DNA of 64,000 nt from Rhizobium mesosinicum (GTDB lineage Bacteria > Pseudomonadota > Alphaproteobacteria > Rhizobiales > Rhizobiaceae), in the NCBI RefSeq assembly GCF_019511345.1, contig NZ_JAEUAK010000003.1:496001-560000 (forward strand), read 5' to 3'. Of this stretch, positions 24,385 to 32,637 are shown one piece after another. The stretch's first letter is position 1. The number at the start of each line of letters is the position of its first letter. The position numbers and the translations under genes are program-made. The notes beneath the pieces were generated by a model. That model was not told where the DNA came from. It was given only the letters and a program-made list of their open reading frames with translations, and made no database searches.

Positions 24385-25164
24385 TCAATCGGGTTCGGTC
24401 ACGAGGCGCGGCACGGCTGCGACGAGCCGGCGCGCCGCTTCGGATCGCGGTACCGTGACGACATCGGCCGCCGGTCCTTCCTCGACAATCTGGCCGGCAT
24501 CCATGACGGCGATACGATGCGCGATCGCCCGCACCACTGCAAGATCATGGGAGATGAAGAGATAGGCAAGGCCGCGCTCGCGCTGCAGCGCCACCAACAG
24601 TTCGAGGATACGGCCACGAATGGTGACGTCGAGCGCGGAGACGGCCTCGTCCAGCACCAGCAAAGATGGCCTCGGGGCAATGGCCCGGGCAATGGCAACG
24701 CGCTGGCGCTGCCCTCCCGAAAGCGTGTAGACCGGGCGTGAGGCAAAGGCGGCGGGGAGACCGACACGTTCGAGCAGCGTGATGATTTCTGTCAGCCGTT
24801 GCTTGCTGTTGGCGATGCCGTGGATGCGCAGCGGGTCGCCCAGAACCGAGGCGACAGAGGCCAGCGGGTTAAAAGCCGCAAGCGTATCCTGAAACACCAT
24901 CTGCATGCGCGCTCGCCTGCGCCGCAGTTCTGCGCCGCGAAGTGAGAGCCAGTCTTCTCCCTCAAAGCGGATGGAGCCGGAATCGGGCTCTATCAGGCGC
25001 AGGAGCACGCGCGACAAAGTCGATTTTCCGCTGCCCGAAGCGCCAACCAGTCCCAACGTCTCGCCTGCTGCAATTCTCAGCGAAACATTGTCGAGAGCGG
25101 CAACATGCCGGCCTGTTGTGGAATAGGTCTTCGACAATCCGTCGATAGTCAAAAGCTCGCTCAT
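24385..25164 (-). CDS. Oligopeptide/nickel-type ABC ATP-binding protein (second ATPase)
   Basis: Cytoplasmic ATPase of 259 residues, DppF/OppF-like. Walker A is GASGSGKSTL, the Q-loop is in MVFQDTLAAFNP, the signature is [15 protein letters not shown], Walker B is LLVLDEAVSALD (alanine for the common proline) and the switch is FISHDLAVV. The usual C-terminal oligopeptide extension is short. The start overlaps the preceding ATPase gene by 4 bases. It forms a heterodimer with the neighbouring ATPase. Confidence 0.88.
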   Translation of the reverse strand: MSELLTIDGLSKTYSTTGRHVAALDNVSLRIAAGETLGLVGASGSGKSTLSRVLLRLIEPDSGSIRFEGEDWLSLRGAELRRRRARMQMVFQDTLAAFNPLASVASVLGDPLRIHGIANSKQRLTEIITLLERVGLPAAFASRPVYTLSGGQRQRVAIARAIAPRPSLLVLDEAVSALDVTIRGRILELLVALQRERGLAYLFISHDLAVVRAIAHRIAVMDAGQIVEEGPAADVVTVPRSEAARRLVAAVPRLVTEPD

Positions 25165-25943
25165 GGGGCCACTTCTGCAATCAGCGGCGGCGTGGAAAGA
25201 TCGCGATGGCTGGCAATAAGGGCGGCGGTATAGCTCTCTGCCGGCGACGACAGAACCGACCGGATAGTGCCGGCTTCGACCAGTTCTCCATTACGGAAGA
25301 CGGCGATGCGATCGGCGAAACCGGAGGCGATCGCGATATCATGGGTGATGAAGAGCAGTGTCATGCCTTCTTCCCGCACCAGTCCGTCGAGCAGGTCGAC
25401 GATTTCAGCCTGTACCACCACGTCGAGTGCGCTGGTCGCCTCGTCGGCGATCAGCAAGGCGGGCTTGGCTGCAATCGCCGCGGCAATCGCCACGCGCTGC
25501 CGTTGGCCGCCTGAAAGCTGGTGCGGGAAGGCGCGCATGGCGCTTGCGGGCTGCGGCAAGCGCACCCGCTCCAGAAGTTCTTCGGCATGGGCACAGGCCT
25601 GCCGCCAACCGAGGCGGAGGTGTCTTTCGGCAGCTTCGGCAACCTGCTCACCGATGGTTAGCACCGGATTGAGGCTGGTGCCCAGATCCTGAAACACAAA
25701 ACCGATATCGCGGCCGGGTACCGGAGCGCGGCCGAGTGCTGGCCATGTTATTTCGCCTTCGATCCTGGCCCGCTCCGGCAAAAGACCGGCGAGCGTGCGG
25801 GCAAGCGTACTTTTGCCCGAACCGCTCTCGCCAATGAGCGCCAGCCTCTCACCCCTGACAATGTCGAGGTCGACGGCTCCCAGCGCCGCCTCCCGTCCGT
25901 AGCGGACAGTAAGGCTTCTCACGCTGCAGAAGGGCGGGCTCAT
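25161..25943 (-). CDS. Oligopeptide/nickel-type ABC ATP-binding protein (first ATPase)
   Basis: A 260-residue DppD/OppD-like ATPase. Walker A is GESGSGKSTL, the Q-loop is in FVFQDLGTSLNPV, the signature is [15 protein letters not shown], Walker B is LLIADEATSALD and the switch is FITHDIAIA. Both its start and its end overlap neighbouring genes by 4 bases, as is usual for dpp-type operons. It couples ATP hydrolysis to import by the two permeases encoded upstream. Confidence 0.88.
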   Translation of the reverse strand: MSPPFCSVRSLTVRYGREAALGAVDLDIVRGERLALIGESGSGKSTLARTLAGLLPERARIEGEITWPALGRAPVPGRDIGFVFQDLGTSLNPVLTIGEQVAEAAERHLRLGWRQACAHAEELLERVRLPQPASAMRAFPHQLSGGQRQRVAIAAAIAAKPALLIADEATSALDVVVQAEIVDLLDGLVREEGMTLLFITHDIAIASGFADRIAVFRNGELVEAGTIRSVLSSPAESYTAALIASHRDLSTPPLIAEVAP

Positions 25944-26770
25944 CGGGAGCCTCCGTCAGAACCAAGCACCTTAGTCAGGCCCTCGCTGAAGAGATGGACG
26001 CCGACGACGGTGACCGCCAGCGTCAGGCCAGGCAGAACCGAAAGATAGGCGGCCGAGCGCAATACGCTGCGGCCTTCGGCGATCATCGAGCCCCAAGTGG
26101 CGAGATTGGGATTGCCGAGACCGAGGAAGGAAAGGGCTGCTTCCGTGAGGATTGCGCCGGCAACGATTGTGGCCGACAGCGCCAGCACCGGCGGAAGGGC
26201 ATTCGGCAGGATTTCCTTAAAGGCGATCTCGGCCGGATGCATCCCGATCACACGCGCGGCTGAGACATAATCCCGCTCCCGGATGGACAGCACCTGTGCC
26301 CGCGTCAGCCGCGCCGGATCGGCCCAGGTGCCAAGCGCGATGGCAAAGACGACGACGGGCGTCGACACGCCGATAGTGCTGACGAAGGCGAGCGCCAGCA
26401 GAAAGCCCGGAACGATCTGAAAGGCGTCAGCCACACGCATCAGTGTCTCGTCGACCAACCCGCCGGCAAAACCCGCGGCCATGCCGACAAAGAGACCGAG
26501 CACCATGGCGGAGAGGGCGGCGGCAATCCCGACAGCAAGCGAAGTCCGCGCGCCGTGGAGAAGGCCGGCGAGTACATCGCGGCCCAATCGGTCCGTGCCG
26601 AGCGGCAGGCCCGGATCGGAGAAGGGCGGAAGCAACGCCCGGCCAGCAATACGCAGCGGATCCCCCGGCGATATTATCGGGGCCAGCAGGCCGGCAATGA
26701 ACAGAGCCGCCAGGATGACGAGCCCGATCGTGCCTTCTGGGCTCCGCAGGAAACGCCTGAGCAAGGTCAT
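25940..26770 (-). CDS. Oligopeptide/nickel-type ABC permease (DppC type)
   Basis: A 276-residue inner-membrane permease starting MTLLRRFLRSPEGTIGLVIL. It has the N-terminal helix typical of DppC, GTDRLGRDVLAGLLHGARTSL near residue 70 (shown split: GTDRLGRDVLAG then LLHGARTSL) and the EAA-like loop ARVIGMHPAEIAFKEILPNA. ATG 26770 overlaps the DppB-type stop (ATGA). A longer in-frame extension upstream only shadows that gene and is rejected. Confidence 0.88.
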   Translation of the reverse strand: MTLLRRFLRSPEGTIGLVILAALFIAGLLAPIISPGDPLRIAGRALLPPFSDPGLPLGTDRLGRDVLAGLLHGARTSLAVGIAAALSAMVLGLFVGMAAGFAGGLVDETLMRVADAFQIVPGFLLALAFVSTIGVSTPVVVFAIALGTWADPARLTRAQVLSIRERDYVSAARVIGMHPAEIAFKEILPNALPPVLALSATIVAGAILTEAALSFLGLGNPNLATWGSMIAEGRSVLRSAAYLSVLPGLTLAVTVVGVHLFSEGLTKVLGSDGGSR

Positions 26771-27756
26771 ACGCAGCCCTCCGAGGCACCGATGCGCGGA
26801 TCTAGCGCCGCATAAACGAGATCGACGATGAAATTGACGCAGATGACGAGAACGGCGCTCGTGACGATGATACCCATCAAGAGAGGCGCATCGCGTCCGT
26901 TGACGGCCTCCTGCGCCAGCCTGCCGAAGCCCGGGATGGCAAAGACGCTCTCGATGACGACGCTGCCGCCTAGCATGGCGGCGGACTGCAGGCCGAGCAT
27001 GGCGACAAGCGGCAGGAGCGCATTGCGCGCGACGTGCCGAAGCACGATGCGGCTGCGTGACAGGCCTTTTGCGCGGGCAAACAGCACGAAATCGAGCTTC
27101 CAGGCTTCCGCCATGCCGGATCGCATGACCCGCAAGAACAGCGCGAGGTAGATAAAGGCGAGAGCGCCGACCGGCAGGGCAAGATGTTGTGCGATATCGA
27201 GCGCGCGTGAAAACCCGGTTTTCCCGGACGCAATGGTTTCGATACCGGCGATCGGCAGCCAACGCAGCTTGACCGAAAAGAGGATGCTGAACACCAGCCC
27301 CAGCCAGAAGCTCGGGATGGCATAGACGATCAGCGAGCCGGTCGAGAGAAGACGATCACATAGGCTGCCTGGCTTCGCGCCGGCGAGGATACCGAGCGTC
27401 GAACCCAGTCCGAAGGACAGTGCCGTGGCACTGCCCATCAGGAGAAGCGTGTTCGGCAGCCTCTCGACGATCAGATCTCGCACCGGGCGGTTGAAGGCGA
27501 CTGACCAGCCGAGATCGAGGCGGGCGAGCGAAGACAGATAGAGCCAGAGGCGGGCAAAGACCGATTGGTCGAGGCCGTAGCTTTCCCGCAGCGACTTGAC
27601 GAGTGCGGCGTCGCCACCACCGATCGAACCGAGATAGGCGTCGACAGCGTCGCCGGAGGCGGATTCCAGCAGGAAAAAACTGAAGATCACCACGATCAGC
27701 AGCACCGGAATGCTGCTGATGATCCTACGTCTCAGGAGGAGAAGTGCACGTTTCAC
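26767..27756 (-). CDS. Oligopeptide/nickel-type ABC permease (DppB type)
   Basis: A 329-residue inner-membrane permease. It shows the DppB hallmarks: an N-terminal helix after RRRIISSIPVLLIVVIF, LDLGWSVAFNRPV near residue 90, and the EAA-like loop FARAKGLSRSRIVLRHVARN near residue 225. The C-terminal part ends DLVYAALDPRI, which is nearly invariant in the family. It lies 40 bp downstream of the binding-protein gene. Confidence 0.88.
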   Translation of the reverse strand: MKRALLLLRRRIISSIPVLLIVVIFSFFLLESASGDAVDAYLGSIGGGDAALVKSLRESYGLDQSVFARLWLYLSSLARLDLGWSVAFNRPVRDLIVERLPNTLLLMGSATALSFGLGSTLGILAGAKPGSLCDRLLSTGSLIVYAIPSFWLGLVFSILFSVKLRWLPIAGIETIASGKTGFSRALDIAQHLALPVGALAFIYLALFLRVMRSGMAEAWKLDFVLFARAKGLSRSRIVLRHVARNALLPLVAMLGLQSAAMLGGSVVIESVFAIPGFGRLAQEAVNGRDAPLLMGIIVTSAVLVICVNFIVDLVYAALDPRIGASEGCV

Positions 27757-27796
27757 GCCGGATGAGGCCCCTGCAGCAATTGCACCTTCGACCCTA

Positions 27797-29407
27797 TCAC
27801 GATTGCAGCGCTGTATCTCCCCAGTTCGAAACCGCCCAACGCGGATTGTCGGAGACGTTCAGCACCGTATCGCGGGCGACCGTGATGAAGCCCCATTCGG
27901 CGACGTTGATCAGCGGCAATTCTGCCACCACGAGCTGCTGGAACTTATAATAGAGGTCGGTGCGTGCGGCCGTATCCACGGTCTCGGACGCCTGCTTAAT
28001 GATCTTGTCGAGCTCGGCACTCACGTAGCCGCCCTGGTTGGAGAAGGGCACGCCATCAGGCGTTCCGGACTGGACGAGGATCGTGGTGGAAATCGCTGGA
28101 TCGCCGCGGAAGACCGGCGGTCCGACGGCGATATCGAAGTCGTGGTCGGTATAGACGGCTTTCTGGTGGGCGGCCGCATCGGCATTGACGATGACGGCAT
28201 CGATGCCGACCGCCGCAAGCGCCTGGCGCAGGTAATCACCGAACTGGCGCGTCTCGTTGAAATAGGGTGCCGGACGTAGCTTGAGCTGGAACCGATTGCC
28301 ATCAGGGCTTCTGGTATAGCCGCCCTGGTCCAGCAGCTCGTTTGCCGCCTTCACGTCGAAATTATAGTTGGCGACATCGGCGGTGTAGAATTCTTTAGAA
28401 TTCTTCGGAACAGGGCCAGTGGATTCCGTCGCGTAGCCGAGGAAGATCGTATCGACGACGAACTTCTTGTCGATCGCGTGGGCAATCGCCTGACGGACCC
28501 TGAGATCGGAGAGCTCCTTGCGGCGATGGTTGATCTCGACGACGAGCTGATAGGTGAGCGCCTCATAGCCCTTAGAAATCACTTTGATGCCATCGACCTT
28601 GGAGATGCGGTCGAGATCGGCAAGCGGTACGGCTGAGAAGGCGGCAAGATGGATTTCCTCGGCTTCGAGGGCCGCACCCGCCGATTCACGGTCGGGCAGC
28701 ACGCGGTAGACGATTTCGTTGAGCTTCGGCTCGCCCTTCTGCCAATAGTTCTCGTTACGCGTCAGCCGATAATATTCGCCGGGCTTGTATTCGGCGAACT
28801 TGAACGGGCCGGTGCCGATAAGCGTATTGCTGGCCGGGTTCTTGGCGATATCGGTACCTTCGAAAATATGCTTAGGGACGACGCTGGTAACAGCCGGAAG
28901 CGCATTGCGGATGAGCTGGAAGGGCGTCGGCTTCGAGAATCGGAAGATCGCCGTGTGGTCGTCAGGTGTATCGACTGCTTGCAGATTGGCGAAGACCAGG
29001 CGACCGAGGTTCTGGAGTGGCTTCCAGACGTTGAGCGCGGAGAAGGCGACGTCGGCCGAGGTGAATGGCTTGCCGTCATGCCAGGTGGTGTTGTCGCGCA
29101 GCTTGAAGGTGACGGAGAGCCCGTCGGCTGAGCCTTCCCAGGATGTAGCCAGACGCGGCGCCAGACCGTCCGAGCCTTCGTAGGAGGCCTCCGCGAGTGG
29201 TTCGATCACCTTGCTCGCGATGAAGAAGACGCCGTTTGAGGCGACGATGGCGGGATTGAGGTTCTTCGGCTCGGAATCAGCTGCGACGATCAGACGCCCG
29301 CCGGCAGGTACATCCTGCGCCAGCGCAATACGCGACAATGCCGTCGTTCCGAGAAGCAGTGCCGTGCTCTTCAGCAGGCCGCGCCGAGAGATATCTGCAA
29401 TAGTCAT
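27797..29407 (-). CDS. ABC substrate-binding protein, family 5, Tat-type signal
   Basis: A 536-residue periplasmic binding protein of the oligopeptide/nickel family 5. The N-terminus (DISRRGLLKSTALLLG) has a twin-arginine signal. The conserved family segments are WEGSADGLSVTFKLRDNTTWHDG (split: SADGLSVTFKLRDNTTWHDG), KPFTSADVAFS and LIGTGPFKFAEYKPGEY. It is the first gene of the six-gene operon that ends with the aminotransferase, and is divergent from the LLM monooxygenase. The ligand is unknown: peptides, opines, sulfur compounds and glycosides are all carried by this family. Confidence 0.9.
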   Translation of the reverse strand: MTIADISRRGLLKSTALLLGTTALSRIALAQDVPAGGRLIVAADSEPKNLNPAIVASNGVFFIASKVIEPLAEASYEGSDGLAPRLATSWEGSADGLSVTFKLRDNTTWHDGKPFTSADVAFSALNVWKPLQNLGRLVFANLQAVDTPDDHTAIFRFSKPTPFQLIRNALPAVTSVVPKHIFEGTDIAKNPASNTLIGTGPFKFAEYKPGEYYRLTRNENYWQKGEPKLNEIVYRVLPDRESAGAALEAEEIHLAAFSAVPLADLDRISKVDGIKVISKGYEALTYQLVVEINHRRKELSDLRVRQAIAHAIDKKFVVDTIFLGYATESTGPVPKNSKEFYTADVANYNFDVKAANELLDQGGYTRSPDGNRFQLKLRPAPYFNETRQFGDYLRQALAAVGIDAVIVNADAAAHQKAVYTDHDFDIAVGPPVFRGDPAISTTILVQSGTPDGVPFSNQGGYVSAELDKIIKQASETVDTAARTDLYYKFQQLVVAELPLINVAEWGFITVARDTVLNVSDNPRWAVSNWGDTALQS

Positions 29408-29935
29408 GCCCCCTCCTGATACTCAAGAAATTCAACGATCTATATTCGAGCTGAAACCGTAAGTGTGACAGGAATTAAATTCGAACAGGACGGCCAGGCG
29501 AGATATTTTTTGTCACCCAGCCATTATTTTTTTCCAATGGCTGCTGCCGACAAGCTGTGGTGTTTTGGCGCTGAAGTCGCGATATGCCGCTTCCGGATGC
29601 GGTGCGATTAGCCTGGGCTCATTACCGCTGAACTCTTTGCACAGCGAATCCTGCCGGTAATCGGTATTGCAGAGCCGCGCTTCTGCAAACTCCGGCATCA
29701 GTATATCGGCGTGATGTTTCCACGCCCGGATCGCGCAGCGTGTGCGGCGCGCACTTTGCGCCAGCACGGTTACTCGCATAGAGATCAGCGTGCCGGAGAA
29801 ACTGCCGCCAGAAAATGCCGGTACCGATCTCGAATTGCTGTGTGCCAACGCCTACGTAACCCGAACGGATACGTCATTCCGGCATCCGCATTAAGTTGAG
29901 GGGCGCCCGCTTCGCGCCGATCCATGAGGAAAAAG
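29408..29935. other. Divergent intergenic region, with inverted repeat
   Basis: About 530 bp between the binding-protein gene and the LLM monooxygenase gene. An inverted repeat CAGCCATT-N10-AATGGCTG at 29518-29543 has a run of T in its spacer and lies about 110 bp upstream of the binding-protein start; it may be an operator or the end of a lost gene. No coding frame in the region convinced me. Confidence 0.45.
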
Positions 29936-31267
29936 ATGACCCGTTCACGGCAGTTGCGCCTCGGCGCCTTTATGCGTCCCGTCAGCCTGCATACCGGCGC
30001 ATGGCGCTATCCCGGGTCCTATCCGGATGCGAATTTCAACTTCGCACATATCAAGTCTTTCGCGCAGAAGCTGGAAGCCGCAAAGTTTGACGCCTTCTTC
30101 ATGGCAGATCACCTTGCAGTGCTGAACATGCCGGTGGAGGCGCTGAAGCGCAGCCACACCGTCACGTCCTTCGAGCCCTTCACGCTGCTGTCGGCACTCG
30201 CTGCCGTTACCGAGAGGATCGGGCTGGCCGCGACGGCGTCGACCACCTTCGATGAGCCTTACCATGTTGCTCGCCGCTTCGCTTCGCTCGACCATATCAG
30301 CAACGGCCGCGCAGCCTGGAATATCGTCACCACATCCAACCCCGATGCTGCCCTTAATTTCGGCCTCGACGAACATGTGGAGCACGGTGAGCGCTACAAG
30401 CGGGCGCGTGAATTCTATGACGTCGTCACTGGCCTCTGGGACAGCTTTGCCGACGACGCATTCATTCGTCACCGCGAGAGCGGAATTTATCTCGATCCCG
30501 AAAAAATGCATATCCTCAACCACAAGGGCGAGGAACTGAGCGTGCGTGGGCCGTTGAATATCGCCCGTCCGGTTCAGGGCTGGCCTGTCATCGTGCAGGC
30601 AGGTCAGTCTGATCCCGGCCGGCAGCTGGCTGCCGAAACAGCCGAAGTGGTCTTCTGTTCGCCGCGCGATCTTGACGGCGGCAAGGCACTCTATGCGGAT
30701 ATCAAGGGGCGGATGCAGGCTATCGGCCGCAACCCTGACCATCTGAAAATGTTGCCCGCCGCTTTCGTCGTCATCGGGGACAGTATTGAGGAGGCACGGA
30801 CTAAACGGCTGTCGCTCGATAGCCTCGTCCACTACGACAGCGCCATCGCGTCGCTTTCGATCGCGCTCGGCCACGATGCTTCCGCTTTCGATCCGGATGC
30901 GCCGCTGCCCAAAGATATTCCTGAGACCAATGCCAGCAAGACCGGTCGCGCCCAGGTCATCAAGCTGGCGCAGGAGGAAAACTTGACCGTCCGCCAGCTT
31001 GCCCAGCGTTATGGCGGCTACTCGGGCCTCGCGTTCGTCGGTACGCCCAAGAGCATCGCCGACGAGATGGAGCGCTGGCTGGACGAGGAAGGATCCGATG
31101 GATTCAACGTCGTCTTTCCCTACCTGCCGCAAGGGCTCGACGACGTGACGACACGCCTAGTGCCTGAATTGCAGCGGCGTGGCATATTCCGCAATGAATA
31201 TGAGGGCACGACATTACGAGAGCATCTTGGCCTGCCGCGGCCGAAAAATCGTTTCTTCTCCGATTAA
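29936..31267 (+). CDS. LLM-class FMN-dependent monooxygenase (NtaA/SnaA/DszA family)
   Basis: A 443-residue flavin monooxygenase of the bacterial-luciferase superfamily, in the nitrilotriacetate/dibenzothiophene-sulfone branch. Typical segments are RLGAFMRPVSLHTGAWRYP, FDAFFMADHLAVL, STTFDEPYHVARRFASLDHI followed by SNGRAAWNIVTT (FMN site), and ADEMERWLDEEGSDGFNVVF near the end. The start at 29936 has GAGGA 5 bases upstream; ATG 29924 is possible. It needs reduced FMN from a separate reductase not seen nearby. It is divergent from the ABC operon, so it may oxidatively cleave the imported compound (C-N or C-S bond, inference). Confidence 0.9.
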   Translation: MTRSRQLRLGAFMRPVSLHTGAWRYPGSYPDANFNFAHIKSFAQKLEAAKFDAFFMADHLAVLNMPVEALKRSHTVTSFEPFTLLSALAAVTERIGLAATASTTFDEPYHVARRFASLDHISNGRAAWNIVTTSNPDAALNFGLDEHVEHGERYKRAREFYDVVTGLWDSFADDAFIRHRESGIYLDPEKMHILNHKGEELSVRGPLNIARPVQGWPVIVQAGQSDPGRQLAAETAEVVFCSPRDLDGGKALYADIKGRMQAIGRNPDHLKMLPAAFVVIGDSIEEARTKRLSLDSLVHYDSAIASLSIALGHDASAFDPDAPLPKDIPETNASKTGRAQVIKLAQEENLTVRQLAQRYGGYSGLAFVGTPKSIADEMERWLDEEGSDGFNVVFPYLPQGLDDVTTRLVPELQRRGIFRNEYEGTTLREHLGLPRPKNRFFSD

Positions 31268-31349
31268 GGCGGTTTCTGAAGTCTTCGCATGCAACCGCGT
31301 CGTTTGCTGAACGGGCACCATCGTGTCGGCACAAACCGGCTAGTTGCTT

Positions 31350-31679
31350 CTACTTCCTGACGATGCCCACCCGCGCCAGCACCTCGCCAGGGATGCCATA
31401 GCGCTGGATAATATCCTTGTTGTTGCGCAGGCCGCAGATCTCACGCTGGACAAACAGCCCCCAGACGGCGTCGGATGCTTCGTTGACAAGCGTTTCCCGC
31501 TGCTCAGCGCTGTGGCGATCGGGGTTCCACGCCTTTAATGCAGCGAGCGCCGACTCGACTTTCAGCCCGTTGCGTCCAAGCGAGCTCGCCCGCTCCGACA
31601 TCATCTCGTATTCGAGCACATCCACGCCGCCTTCTGCCGAAACCGACTGTCTTAAGGATTGCGGTGGACGAAGGCTCAT
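31350..31679 (-). CDS. Conserved-looking hypothetical protein, 109 aa
   Basis: Soluble, mostly helical protein with a charged core (YEMMSERASSLGRNGLKVES, then ALAALKAWNP) and a C-terminal half containing NEASDAVWGLFVQREICGLRN. AGGGA stands 8 bases before the ATG. I believe such proteins occur widely in Rhizobiales (possibly the DUF6665 group), but no function is known to me. It follows the small membrane protein gene at 31698 by 18 bp in the same direction, so the two are probably cotranscribed. Confidence 0.7.
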   Translation of the reverse strand: MSLRPPQSLRQSVSAEGGVDVLEYEMMSERASSLGRNGLKVESALAALKAWNPDRHSAEQRETLVNEASDAVWGLFVQREICGLRNNKDIIQRYGIPGEVLARVGIVRK

Positions 31680-31697
31680 CGGACTGTCCCTCGCTGG

Positions 31698-31850
31698 TTA
31701 TGGCGCCGGCGCGCCCGTGACCTGGAAATAGGCCCAGGCGGCGGCAAAGACGATGATCACGACCGCGATAATCATCAGCTTGCGAAGCATGGGGTTGGGT
31801 GCTTTGCGCGGGGGCTTCGGCTTGCGAAACTTGATAACGTTGTCGCTCAT
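31698..31850 (-). CDS. Small single-pass membrane protein, 50 aa
   Basis: Begins MSDNVIKFRKPKPPRKAPNP, a basic proline-rich cytoplasmic segment. One transmembrane helix follows (LMIIAVVIIVFAAAWAYFQV) and a short tail. A longer in-frame start at 31925 exists, but the N-terminal KFRKPKPPRK pattern is typical of short rhizobial membrane proteins starting at MSDNV. The function is unknown. Probably one unit with the gene at 31350. Confidence 0.65.
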   Translation of the reverse strand: MSDNVIKFRKPKPPRKAPNPMLRKLMIIAVVIIVFAAAWAYFQVTGAPAP

Positions 31851-31979
31851 CGTCTTGCTGTTCGGTTCGTTCTTCCCACAGCAGTAACGCATATCGACGG
31901 GCTTTGGCACCCGTGTCCCGTCCAAATATACGCTTTTATGTGAGAGCTGCCGGCGGATACCGGCAGCTTCGAAACCCGA

Positions 31980-32621
31980 TCAGCGGGCAGCCCAGTTGGC
32001 GCCGCGGCGGAAAATCGTCTTCATCTGCGGCACGTCGAATTCCTTGGCGACATGGCCGAGGGAGGAGTAGAAGACGCGACCCTTGCCATATTTCCGCTTC
32101 CAGACGACCGGCATGGTCACGCCGTCGATCCAGTAGGCATGTTCGCCGGTGAAGGTCGTCGTCGCGAGCACCTCGTTCGAGGGATCGACATGCATGTAAT
32201 ACTGCTCGGAATTATACGGGAAATCGGTGATCCCCTCCATCAGCGGGTCGTCCGGCCGGGTGATGTTGACGGTGTAGTCGATGATATTGCCGGGATGAGC
32301 AACCCATTGGCCGCCGATGATGAACTGGTATTCCGTCGATTCGCGGAAGCTGTCGCCGGCGCCGCCGTGATAGCCGGCAATACCGACGCCGCTTTCGATG
32401 GCGGCAGCGAGGTTCTTCACCTCCTCCTTCTCGATCTTCGACATGGTGATGACGGGAACGATGAGGCTCAGATCATGGATCGACGGATCGGCGAAGGCCT
32501 CCGTGCTGTGCTCAACATAGACTTTGAAGCCGTCTTCCTCGAGCATGTCCTTGATGATCGCGGCGCATTGTTCCGGTTCGTGGCCTGCCCAGCCGCCCCA
32601 GACGATCAGTGCTTCACGCAT
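31980..32621 (-). CDS. thuA: ThuA-like family protein
   Basis: A 213-residue protein of the ThuA family, which has a glutamine-amidotransferase-like fold and is linked to catabolism of trehalose and related disaccharides in rhizobia. Characteristic segments are ALIVWGGWAGHEP, GIAGYHGGAGDSFR (about residues 80-93), EQYYMHVDPSNEVL and PVVWKRKYGKGRVFYSSLGH. AGGAGGA precedes the ATG. It lies 16 bp downstream of a Gfo/Idh/MocA dehydrogenase, as thuB follows thuA in R. meliloti but in the opposite order. The substrate is not proven to be trehalose. Confidence 0.85.
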   Translation of the reverse strand: MREALIVWGGWAGHEPEQCAAIIKDMLEEDGFKVYVEHSTEAFADPSIHDLSLIVPVITMSKIEKEEVKNLAAAIESGVGIAGYHGGAGDSFRESTEYQFIIGGQWVAHPGNIIDYTVNITRPDDPLMEGITDFPYNSEQYYMHVDPSNEVLATTTFTGEHAYWIDGVTMPVVWKRKYGKGRVFYSSLGHVAKEFDVPQMKTIFRRGANWAAR

Positions 32622-32637
32622 GTATTCCTCCTGAATG

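Noticed and set aside
29513..29848. Possible insertion-sequence remnant on the - strand of the divergent intergenic region
   Set aside because: A few residues recall transposase ends, but no terminal repeats, target duplication or catalytic motif could be found.
29945..31132. 395-codon open frame on the - strand
   Set aside because: Antisense of the LLM monooxygenase; no domain resemblance.
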